The position numbers were made by a program, and so were the translations under genes. A DNA stretch of 64,000 bases from Marisa cornuarietis (Eukaryota > Mollusca > Gastropoda > Architaenioglossa > Ampullariidae): the NCBI GenBank assembly GCA_004794655.1, contig SMMW01000033.1, positions 5,057,501 through 5,121,500 of the forward strand. Direction: 5' to 3'. The notes under the pieces are model-generated. The model saw only the letters and a program-made list of their open reading frames with translations, ran no database searches and was not told the DNA's origin. Position 1 is the stretch's first letter; the number at the start of each line of letters is the position of its first letter. This document shows positions 45,462-56,969 of the stretch, in pieces.

Positions 45462-47508
45462 TCTTAATGAACGCTTGAAACATCACAGGTTTGTGATCTT
45501 TGTCGGCTGACATCTCGAGTGAGGAAGGTTAACCTACCAAAATAATATTTTCTTATAAATTCATCCCACGTGAGTTCAACGCCAAGGGAGGTTTTTTTTT
45601 TTCGAGACCGAGACTTAATCCAGGAGGGGAAAGTCTCGGGAGAAAGTCGGGACGCTGGGGTTAGAGAACCTTGACCCAAGGGGTCAGTCAATGACAGCGG
45701 ACCGTCAGGACTACCAGATGCCGTGAAAATAAAGGGCTACGCGACAAGAACTTGGGATACCTGTGAGAGATAGAAGTTCCACGCCAAGACCGGCAGAAGG
45801 ACTCGTCGTTTAGAAAGGAGAAGAGAACGTCTGTATCTGCCCTCACTCCCAAAGCACCGTAGTCGGGATTTACATCATGGCATCGAGGTGATGTTATTTT
45901 AGCGGTTGTATGTAGCAGTGATAATACCGGTGCCTACCACTGTGCACTGTATCACACTCTCTGACGTGGCTGTCAGACAGAGGGTGAAAGAAGAGTTCAG
46001 ACAGTGATGTCCCTTCACCTTATCGGCTCGAGTGGGTCGTTTTCTCTTGTCCATGGAATTATGTTGAAGTTTGGTATCTCCTACTAATCTGTGACTTTTG
46101 ATGCAGCATCTGTCGCTGTTGTAGACCGTTTTTAATTGCCTGTATAACGTCTCTTCTTCCTAAGGACATCTTCATCCAATGAATGTCTCTGCATCTTGCT
46201 TGAAGTTTTTTTTTTTACAGGATTATTTGTATCTACTTCGCTGTAACTTTTAACTTTCTCGGCACTGCGGACCATACAGTTTTTCTATTGTTTTATTTGC
46301 GAACCATTCCGTTGCATCTTTGCGCATCACGATGTCGTCAGATGATAAGTTTAGTGTCATCCTGCATCTTGTTTCTTGTTAATTTCTGGACGACTGTCAC
46401 CTTCGGTCCCTCAGTGCCAGGAACGTGCTCTTTTTCAGCTGTTTTTCCCTAAAACTTGAATCAAAGTATTCAAATAAATCTTTATTCACTTTCCCTTGAC
46501 TGTGAGAAACGCGAAATGCTGCTCTGTGTAACGCTGTGTACTTTACTTGCTTGATTTCTGTATAACACATTGAGTCTGCCGATAGGGAAACTGCAATAAA
46601 ATCTACGTCTACTAACTGTAAACCGATTGCTCACAGTAAAGCGCATTGAGCGCGCTATTAAATGCTTTTATTATGTTTGTAATGTGCTGGTGGTGTTTGA
46701 GACGAACCTGCAGTGTTGTTCTCCTGTCTGGACCCCCCTCCACGATACTCCGGATTTACCGTATGGATGACATGACTGAGTTCCTGAAAGTCTGTTATTT
46801 CGAAATGAACGGATCACGTGCGTACACTATAGGGTCTGCGCTTGATGTGATATGAAACACGTGATAAACAGGAGGTATGGGGGACATAATTTAACATGGG
46901 GTCATAAACACGACGCTGTTCGGTAATTATTCACGTTTTTCTTTAGTCTGGGTCCAAGTCGCACGCATGAATAAACCGCCCTGCGTGTGATTCAGTGAAA
47001 CGCATTACAGGATGTGACACGAGGACTTAGTCACGCGCAGGAAAAAAAAGCTTTCTACGCCACAAAATGATTTTTTGTTAGTTTCGCTGTAAAGACAGCC
47101 AGTGAATCCAGGTAAACAAAGAGCATGTGCATTATTCTCCATTCTGCGTGGTATATTATTATCGTACTTATGTGAACTTTAATACTACTATATTTATAGC
47201 CTCCAGTACGGTATACTTTTTGTGATGTTTTACGACATACTTTTTGTAACAGTCAGTTCAAAAGATCCTTTTCAGTACACGGATTGAGATTTTGTTGTTA
47301 CCTGACGTCAGAAAAAACTGCGCCTTTTCCGCTCCCCCGCCTGTTTACTACACACGCACGTCCGGGAAACATGCAGCCTCGAACAGTGTGAAGCAGATAT
47401 TTGCAGCCTTTAGCCTTAATCTGGAAGGAACGTCTCATACAGGGCTAAGGTATATTCAGGTAACAACTAGACTCGCCGCTTCAGTTACGGGAGTTTTGAG
47501 AAGTGAAT
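45462..47508. other. 5' flank block of gene C
   Basis: It corresponds to 3296-6639 upstream of gene A, but without the MULE: the target is present once as GTTTTTCCC at 46441-46449. AGGGCTAAGGTATATTCAGG recurs near 47441, about 50 bp further from the ATG than in A because the roughly 35 bp missing in A are present here. Confidence 0.7.
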
Positions 47509-50500
47509 ATGGAGCGAAACATCTTCTTGTTTATCGTTCTCTGTAAGTACAATTTGTTGAGTGTTTTATGCACGTCGTTATAAACTAATGTGTACGGGCC
47601 CAGCTTTCAAATCGCTGCCTACTGAGTGACTCTTCCCGTGGTCGTTCATGGCCACATACGTGGACCAGCTATTTGGTCAGATCATGTGGACTAATTTAGC
47701 TCACCACTAACATTTATCTCTCATGGATCCTGTTTTCTCTTTTAATCCAGGCAACCAGCACCCGATATTGTTACACCAAAGTTTACATCACTATGAACAG
47801 CAAACCGCCAAGAAAATGCTGCGACAAATATTTTCCAAGTAACATTTAAAGTATCTTAGATTTTTCTAAAACAGGTTCAGACAGAAAAAAGGGGGAAAAG
47901 AAAGAGAGCAAAAAGCAGCAGGTAATACATGGCCAGGGACTTTCTGCAGATTTGTCAGACTTTAGTTATCAGTAAGTGGAATGGGAACCAAAGGTCTGGC
48001 GTGACATAGTGTAGAGGCTGCATATTATAATAAACAACGTGTGATTTATGTAGCGTATATTCCCGCTCATGAAGGACCATGCTCTCAGCGCTTTAGGAGA
48101 CATGGAGAGAATACGAAAGACGGAAGCAGTGGCGTAGGAACCGGGGGGGGGGGGGCAAGGGGGGCAGCCGCCCCAACAAAAAAAAAAGATGCTGGGAAGG
48201 CAAGAATGTGAACGTTATTCATTGTCAGCATGGAGCTTGCCCCCGCCCCACCCAAAGCCGAGCATCTTCCTACGCCACTGGGAAGGAGAAACAAGTCTGC
48301 AGACAAGTAATAAAAGACAAACAAAGAAGACAAAAAGACGAATCATGCAATATAAATTCAGGATGAAGAGTGTCATAAATCTGCAGAGGAAGACGAGCAG
48401 CCGGACTAGTCAATAGACTATTTTCACAACTATTGTCAACTATGTTAATTGATATAAAGAATAATGCTTGCGAAACAAATGAGGTTTTAGTACAAGCGAT
48501 GGTGGGTAGACAGCAGAGTTGCAAGGGAAGAGAGTTCCATTGTTTTGCAGCATAGTAGCTCATATTCTGTGGACCACAGTTGGTTGTTCTGGTGTCAGAG
48601 GTAAAGAGCGTACCTTCATCAAACGCAGAGCGGAATAGTCTGGCTGGAATGTAGAATATATATATATATATAAAGAAAATTATGTATTAGAGAATTCAGA
48701 TTATATGTATAAGAATCCATACATTAGAAAAACATACGACAAAGGACAGTAGCAGAGAACAACTACACAACGAAGAAAGCCAAGAGGCGAGCTTGAAGGA
48801 GGAGGAGGAAGGAGAAGAGGAGGAGATCAATTTCGGGTTTTAAAATATGGCTAGAGATTTAGGAGAAGGTTAGTGCTAGGCTGCATGTTTTTAATTGTTA
48901 GTATCAACCCAAAGAATTAATAAAATATCGTTGTAATAAGGTACAGTTGTTTTGGTCGGCCAGAGAGAGATGTAAAAGCAGAGAGAGAGAGAGAGAGAGA
49001 GAGAGCATTGTGTTGAGAATCTGTGTGAATCGTCGCTGTCACAGAGTTCTTTGAACCAGCAACTGACGTAGCAGTAAAGCCTGTTGGATATATATGTGTG
49101 GGTACCGCCTTTCTTGGGAGTCGCCAAGCAGTCAGCTGATACATTGTGTTATCAGTGTCATTCAACCCCGCCGTTCCTTGAGACGAGAAATACAAATCAA
49201 ACAAATGGATGGTCCTTTATATAACGAGTAATGTAGGACATCTAAATGAATTGGACTGTTGGTCCATTAGCTGGTAAGTAATGAAAAAAAATCTAAATAA
49301 AATGGGTTACAATTCTTGCAGTAGAAAGGAATATAACGAGTGCACTGTGTTGAAATAATCCCAGGTAATACCCACGTAAGTTTCTTGTTGACCATCAATA
49401 TAAATCCTTATGCTTAGACCAGTTATGCACTGGGTTCAGTAGGTCCACATTCTTTTGGTCAACCGATTTTTAGGAAGTAGTTAACGTGGACAAGCGACTG
49501 ATTCTCAGGATTCCGCGTTTTAAAGCTTGTATTTTTTGTATTTTTGTTAAGTACGCAATTATATAATTAGAACCTAACGGAATCATCTTATAATTGAGAG
49601 TGTTCCAATAGTTTCTTATCAAGAAGTACGAATTTTTTATGTAATCACTAGAGCTTGTAGGTCTTGGATTGAGTGCGTTATAGTGAGAGGGAGCTCTAAA
49701 TTGAATAAGAGGGTTTGAACCACAGGTTCACCACAATTACATTTACTGTCCTCCCTGAGCAATCTTCATCGTCATCCTTTTTCAAACATTTTGCAGGTGC
49801 AGTTTTCTTCTTTCTTCATGTGCAAGCTCTTGACTGCAGGAACGGAACATCGATAATGGAAGCCCAACAAAAATGCTTCTCAGACGAGGGGTTTGAAATG
49901 AATTATAAGAAAATCGGCTATGTCGAAACTATCGTTCCGTTAAATTTAACAGCCGCCTGCAGGTTGGTGTTGATGATTTTATATTATTATGAAAGTATAA
50001 AGCTGCAAATTTGTGTGTGGAAGCCAAAGGTGAAAAGTGAGTTCATCAACGATAAACATTTAGAACATCGAGAAACATGCAAAACCTGCCCCAAGAAGTT
50101 GCTGTGGGTCACTTAGCCGCTGTGGATTCAATACTTTTTCAATTATCATGTCAGAAGCATCTTTTTTCTTTACAATTGCTCACTAAACAGAGCTTCTTTT
50201 TTTGAAGATCTTCAGGCAAGCAGCTTTGCCTACCTAAGAGCGGTAACTCTGCAACTTGCAGGAGCAGCTAATCGGACGTATTCATGGCCTTAGGGATAAC
50301 TCTCCTCAGCCTTTTTGCTTCTTTTTTATTTTCTCTTCATGTTCTTTGGCAGATTAACCTTTGCATTGAAACTAACTTTACAACACACTTCATACCCCAC
50401 CTCACCCAAAATGCCTGTTTTTTCTATAGCAGTATGAATCACGAGATGTTCTTAGCTATTCCTTTCACTACCAGTAATTTTCAGTTTCTTCTCAGACATG

Positions 50501-53500
50501 ATTACATGGCACACATTTGGAAAATACTAAATTCTAACTATTTTAGTCAGCTCTTCAATATTTAGTAGACCCAGCACCATTACACCTAAACAGATATGGA
50601 GGCCCGGAGACTTTTCATGAGCGTTTTTAATTGATGGTTAATCTTTCTTTAAGTCGGACCATATTTTATGTTTTCCCTTCTACCAGGTTTTGGTTAGAAA
50701 AAATTCCATTCTACTTCTACGTATTTAATAGGTGGCTTTCTAAATCCCTTGCTGCTAAAGGAAATCCTCAGTAGTAGGTCTGTTTTCACTGTTGGAATCT
50801 GTGTGCGTACTAAACGTAAGAATGCAGTCTCCTACACGTGACTTCCAAAGATCATGCAATTTATTTTATTGTTTCAGTGTCATTTAATTTTGTCAATCTA
50901 CAGAGAATGTGAACAGTTGTGAGTGAACGCTATAATTACTCGAATTTTCGCCTTTCTGTGTCCAGAAACAAGGACAAGTACAAACAAGCGATTACTTGCG
51001 CTTTTGGCATCAAAAAACAGTGTTTGGAGAGCGTGGGTCAGAGTACAAGCATCTTGCCAGATAATTCCAGCCTTGCTCAAGGCACTGACTACATGTGCCA
51101 GAATGTAAAAGGTGAGTATTGATGGCCTTAAGACACACATTCTTCAAGTACCAATTGGATAAGATAAGGCAGTGACAGAAAAAGCGTAGGCAAGGGTTGT
51201 CAATAACTTACGAGATCCCTCAAAGTGGCTTTTACTAAGCACATCATGCAGGTGCAACATGGGAAGTTCAGTTCAGCCAGATTTGAAGCGCCTTGGCAGT
51301 AGATTATAATCGGTGTGGCTGTAGATCTTGGCATCTGAAAAATGTTACATTACCTATGCAAAATGATTCTTTTGAGGATCGTCTGTTTCAATCCGTAAAA
51401 TCAATAATTTGCAAATCCGCAACGAAAGGTATTTAAAAAGACGCTAAATACTGCGACTAATTTATTTCCAAGACTCGCAGTAATTAAAAACCATTTAAGA
51501 CCATTGCTAGAAATCGTTGCATTGATATAACGCAGAAATTTATTTCGAAGATGTTTTGAATGGTTTACTAAAGCTTCCAAGTGTTCGTGATTATTTCATT
51601 ATTTCACTATTTGTACCAGCTCTTGACGACAGTTGCCTGCTCATGGCGGATAGCGGGATGAAAGACTGTGCTGACAGAAACAATCAGAGCCAAAGAAACT
51701 ATGACCAAAATAATGTGTGCAGGTAAGAAAACGTCCAGGTAAAGATAAAAAGGTGACACTCTTTAAGACGATGCATGTGTTACATGTACGAGCCATTTAA
51801 CAAAGAAAGTGACTTATATTTGTTACTATAAAATTAATGATTATTAAGTACGACGTAAATTGTAATACGTTAGGAAGTAGAAAGTTACTTATCTATCGTA
51901 TTCAAGGCTGAGAAAAAGCTGTGGTATGAGTATCCTGCTTTAAAAAGCTTTTTAAAATTCTCATCTCATTCAGCCAGACAGATGGACTTTATTTGATAAA
52001 ACAAGGGCGAAATTGCCGCTGAGAGTCAGTCCAGAACCTTGTCGACATTATTTCTGTTATTTTTTTAAAGTTTCTGTTATCTTTTTAAGTTCATTGCTCG
52101 GCTGTTTCTAGGTTTCAAATAATTTTATATCGTCCTGTTTCCCAGCTCTTTAAAGATTGCCTATGAATGTGCACAAGAGAGGCTTCGAGTCTGTTCTGAC
52201 GGGACCCTTCAGGTAGTTTTGGACATTATCAACAAATACTCTAGACCGCCTGCTTGTTCACCCTTTGACACCAGTATAAACTGTAAGAAATTTTCTTAAA
52301 ACACGCTTAAGTTTATAAATCGTTTACTCGTATATATATATACACACACATCATTATTTATAATCAAAATTATAATTTATTCTAAGTAAATTGGTCACTT
52401 TGCTTTTACTTCTGCCTAAGGGTAAACAGAAAAAACAAGTTCTTATCCAGTATATGAGTGAAGCCCGCTTGAACAGGCGGACATGAAGAAGTTGCAGATG
52501 TCGGCAATTTCAACACATGAAGCAGACATGCATAAAGTGACTTATTAAAGCAGACTATAACTGATAAAGTTAAAGCATATTATAACTAAAGGCGAAAGAC
52601 CGGTCAAGCAAATTTACAGTTTACCCGTTTTCTTAGTGTCTTTGTCTAATTTTGAACTATAACAGCTTATTTGGGTATTTGGGGTATTTGGGAATGGCTT
52701 TCTTCTGGAACTCTTGCGTCATCCAGTGTTGTAATGGTCTTCACAGCGGTCACTTCACTGCCTGTCGTGAGCTGTTCCAGTCAATACAGTATTCAGCAGG
52801 CTCAAGAGGAATGTTTTACTAGGGAAGGCATTACTGCGAACCTACCCAAGATTACCACGAGCGACGAAAGCCAATACAAGCAAAGTGCCCTTGAGTCTCT
52901 TACCACTAGCATCGATTCGCTGCAGAAGACATGCAGGTGAGGAAAAAGAATGAAAACTAAATATTTACATCAGATGTGCATAGCATTTAGGCAGTAAAAC
53001 AATGTGATAAGTATAATGAAGAAGCAAAGAGCTGGTGGGTTATATAGAAAAACATATTTTACTTTATTATAACCTGAGCCCCATGGCATTAAAGACCTCA
53101 GGAGCAGAAATTAATATTAAATTCTTTAATTTAACGAAAGTTACGGTCTACAATGCAGATCTTGTTGAAAGCAAAATCAGAGAGAGAGAGAGAGAGAGAG
53201 AACGAGAGTGTGTAAAAATATTGTATGCAAATGGAGCGGTAAAAAATAGTTCAATGATTGAAACATCTAGCGTAGTCCATAGCGCAAGGAAGACTTCTGT
53301 CGTAAGCTTGTAGTTTCACCAACTGAATCTACTAGAATTAAGAAATTACTTAAATTTTTATTTCTGATTTGAGAATATGAATATTTATTTTTCTCGGATA
53401 TTATTATGCGCACACTAACCACTTGTAGTTTAAGACAAAGCGATAAAATACAATAGAATAGATTAGAACAACCCACTTAAACAAGCCTGACACAGCTATT

Positions 53501-55121
53501 TCTTCATGATGAACTATGTCTTTAATGTATCTGCCTACAGTGATCTTAGCCGCTACCAGAGGGCTGTAACGTGCGGCATGCAGGTCTCACTACAATGTCT
53601 GCCAGCAGAGTACAAAGACTACTTTCCAACTAACGAAAATTTCAGAAGCATGTTAAAATCTCTCTGTGATAACATCAATGGTAACTAGATTTTAAGTTTA
53701 CATGCTTGAAAAGAAGATGGTGTACCATGCTATCTTGTGTTTGATAATATCTTTTTTCAGCGTCTGAACACAAGAATATCCTTTTAATCAATCTTAAAGT
53801 TTCGTTGGAAAGGATTAGAGACATTAGAAAGATTTATAATGCAAATCAAATGTGGCTATTGAGTGTTTGACGATATGTACTTATTTTCGACACTTTGGGT
53901 CTTACCATAACAGTGATAGAACTGCAAGTTTTCGGGTTCACTTTACATTGTTCGCATGAATCAAGGCTCATTTTAAAAACTGAGAAGATATAGTTGCACT
54001 TGCTTTCTACATGGCGACTTCTTTCAATGTCAAATGAATTAAGCAATATATGCGTAAAATCGAACTACATTTGTGAAAGTGACCGGTCCCGAAAAATATT
54101 TTAGTAAAAGACAAAAGACAAAAAGAGAAAAGCATAAAATAAAAATAATTAGCTTCTGTTTCCTAAGAAATATTTAGTCATTGAAAATAAAGGTAATGAT
54201 TATGGACGTAATCAGTTGAAAATCACTTCAAGCTTCTGATTCATCTTTTTGGGATTTTTTTTTTTAGTTATCGATGGTGAGTGTCTTAAGACAGTTGCCC
54301 CTCGCCTACTTGACTGTGGCTACGAAAAAGGACGCAGCTATACAAAAACGGGTTCTCTCACTGATCTACTTTGCTTGTAAGTATGCAAGAAGAAAGCACA
54401 CTTTCAGGAGCTATCTAAAAACTCTCATGAATCTCATAATAGCTCTGAATGTTTCAAATTTTCTTTGTGATTTTCTCCGAATATTGTTCTTACTTCTCTT
54501 AAACAAGCGTTTGTTGAACTTTGACAAAGTTCTATCCCTTACCACAATATTACTTTCTACCTTGTTGGTCATTGTTTTTGTACTCAGGACCTAATAAATG
54601 GGTTAAAATACAATAATTTATGTACTCCTTGCCGCTATTAAACTTAAATTATTTCCGGGAGCGAAAGAGCTCTTGTGACCAGAGACAAAGCATAAACACG
54701 AGCCCTAACGATGCACCGTTTAGATAAAACTAAGAGAAATTTGGCGCATCCTTATCGTGTCCCTTACTCCTCAATATGTTTGTCTCCTTCACGTTTCCTC
54801 TCGTGCTTTCACAGCGCCTGGGCCTCCGGCGCAGAGTGCTTCAGTGAAGTTATGCCCACCTGCGGATGCCGCATGACCAGACTGTACGTGGAGAACTCCA
54901 AGCGTTACTCTAACGGACCTGCCTGCAGCCCAATCGCTGTGAAGACTCCGGAATGTCAGCCAGGAACAAATGCGTTCATTGACAGCACTGCCTCAATGCT
55001 CCCTCCGACACCGCAGCCAGCACGAAATGAATTCACTGACAGCGCTGCCACAATGCTTCATCGAATGCCACTGCTCGTCCTGACTGCACTTGTAGTTTTC
55101 GGACTGTACAACACCATGTAA
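47509..55121 (+). CDS. Gene C: secreted, probably GPI-anchored protein of four six-Cys modules (443 aa, 9 exons)
   Basis: Exons: 47509-47542, 49797-49962, 50966-51111, 51620-51722, 52146-52282, 52747-52936, 53541-53680, 54268-54376, 54815-55121. All introns are GT-AG and the 1,332-nt frame is open. Signal peptide: MERNIFLFIVLC then AVFFFLHVQA, mature start LDC. Modules at about 23-115, 116-195, 196-305 and 306-400. Examples of cysteine motifs: AITCAFGIKKQCLE, DSCLLMADSGMKDCA, YECAQERLRVCSD, VTCGMQVSLQCLP. N-glycosylation sequons include NGT, NLT and NSS. The stalk has one 19-residue repeat. The tail PLLVLTALVVFGLYNTM is a GPI-type signal. Lengths of exons 1, 3 and 5-8 equal those of gene A; exons 2 and 4 differ by 2 and 3 codons. 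It is the cleanest copy, with the shortest introns. Function unknown. Confidence 0.85.
47590..47928. other. Inverted intron 1 segment of gene C
   Basis: It starts GTGTACGGGCCCAGC and ends GCAGCAGGTAATAC, the reverse complement of 6757-7064 in gene A. About 35-40 bp are missing on each side relative to A. Confidence 0.8.
48020..48640 (-). mobile_element. CR1/L2-like LINE 3' remnant in intron 1 of gene C
   Basis: The same remnant as 7185-7785 in gene A. It includes the reverse-complement frame YYAAKQWNSLPLQLCCLPTI at about 48510-48560. It is interrupted by the MITE at 48127-48280. Confidence 0.75.
48127..48280. mobile_element. 154-bp MITE
   Basis: The terminal inverted repeats are CAGTGGCGTAGGAA and TTCCTACGCCACTG (14 bp, perfect). 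GGAAG is duplicated at both borders (48122-48126, 48281-48285). Gene A has the single uninterrupted site CCGGAAGGAGAA near 7281. The interior has a G run and an A run and no frame. It is a non-autonomous DNA element inserted after the A/C split. Confidence 0.85.
48980..49005. repeat. AG microsatellite
   Basis: A pure AG run in intron 1 of gene C. The gene A counterpart (about 8350) has only a few units. A second AG run lies in intron 6 at about 53170-53200. Confidence 0.85.
54969..55056 (+). repeat. Stalk repeat in the last exon of gene C
   Basis: One full 57-bp unit (54969-55025) plus the partial terminal unit, against two plus partial in gene A. Confidence 0.88.
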
Positions 55122-56452
55122 CACATACCGATGGCCTCTCTGTGCCTTTGTCGCAGTGCGAAGTATTTCTTAAACACTGGAACTTCTACCAATATTTTGT
55201 GCCATTATTAGCCTTGCTGATTTTATGTACAAAAAAAACAACTAAACCTCTAATCAAACAAAAGTACTTTTATTTAAAACTATGCAGCAGTTGGAGATCT
55301 GTAGGGTTGGGAGGGACCATATTTATGAACGAAAATCATTTTAATTTTGATGTGTAACGCATGTGTGTTATCTCATTACAGGTCATGTAGTCTTACAAAT
55401 ATTGACTATTTTTGTTAAAATTTATGCGGATGTGTCAAAGCTCTAATTGCATGTTTCATTTTCCTGGGAAATGCCCACTGACACACAACAAGCAGAGACT
55501 CACTGTGTGAGTCAGTATAATTTTCGCTAAAAACCAATTTTTGTCAAGCAGGTCACAATAGATTATAACTCGGAAAATACTAACGATGTCTCCTGGATCT
55601 GTGTTTCGCAGGATTAAGCAGACTTTGAGTCTTGTTCCGAAGTAAGTCTCTTGCTTTGGGACCTATAACGCAAAAAAGAAAGAATATTTTGTGTACATTT
55701 TCATTTATAAATTTTTAGATTCTTGAAATCCATAGCAACAGTGGATAAGTGTATTCCTTTTCTAAAGTCTTGATAGATTGTGGAACAATGCGTGGCATCT
55801 ATTAATAGCACGCAAATATCCTTTAGGAAACAGTGGCTCTCATTTAGTCATGTCATTTCTTAAATAACCGTATTATTTAATAAAAAGAAACTTTTAAAAT
55901 AACTAAGGGAAGCCTTGAGATAATATACAGCAGATGCCATATACAGCAAATGTTAAAACCAAATTTGATTTGTGTAAGTTAACTAGTCTTTCTGTGGCAC
56001 CTGCCTCTTTACTGCGCAGGGTAAGGGGAGATGACAGGTTAAAGAAACTTTTGTAGCAGATGGATTGCCTTGTTATTCATTATTTCTATTATTTTATGTG
56101 TATACTATGTTGTTTGTGAATCTGTTTGTTGCTTAATTTTTGAATTATATGATTGTAAGATTGTATGTGTTTGCCACGAAGGTGTTACTACTCTCCTGCT
56201 CTCTCGAGATAAATCCACGAACTTGTATTACTGAAGTGCTTGCAGACGGCTTTTTCAGTTAAGTCAAAGAACGAGGCTGGTGTGGACAAAGCTTCCCGGT
56301 TAGTCGCATTCATTGTTTCAGCTCGCCAAGACTAACAGAGAAGGACTTCGCAAGAGGCGTTGGTCTTGGTAGACAGACAGCAATCCACTTATATACGTCC
56401 GTCATAAAACAGTCAAGAGCAGCGGGGAGCACAAATACATTTACATTTTGTG
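55122..56452. other. 3' flank of gene C
   Basis: Collinear with 17175-18867 after gene A, apart from indels. Ends at about 56452, where similarity is lost. No gene is seen. Confidence 0.65.
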
Positions 56453-56969
56453 ATATATATACACTCAAAAGCACTGAACTTGTTTCGACGCACACACACA
56501 GACGTGTGTGAGTGTATATATATATACATACAGTTACACAAAATACATCAGGTCGAACGGTTAGGTCTTCTTTTTTTCTCCATGGTATAGGTCACGTGCT
56601 GAACGCTTCGCTTTCGCCTCGCGCTTGCACTATGTCCAGCGCCACTCGCTGAATGCTAAACCCCACGTACGTTAGCCGCTAAAAAAATGAAAACATTTGT
56701 TCTTATAATTTTTTTACCTTATCCTCTATATTTGTTCTAATGTTTTAATATTAGCAATTAGATCTGTGGCCACCATCTTAAGGCAGTCATGTGACTGGGT
56801 GGAGCAACTCACCGCGTATTGCTTCATGACATAAAGAAATTTCAGATTGTTTACGTAAACAAACATAGGAGGTGTCATGGTCTGGTGCAATATTAATCGA
56901 CACGGTCTAACAAGGTAAAGTTCCATGCCGTTTCTTTCACTTTCGACATTAAATTTGTTAACAATTGGT
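56453..56969. other. Spacer between gene C block and pseudogene D
   Basis: It contains an imperfect palindrome (TATATATACACTCA at about 56453 and TGAGTGTATATATATA at about 56508) around a CA/GT core. It is otherwise unassigned. Confidence 0.45.
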
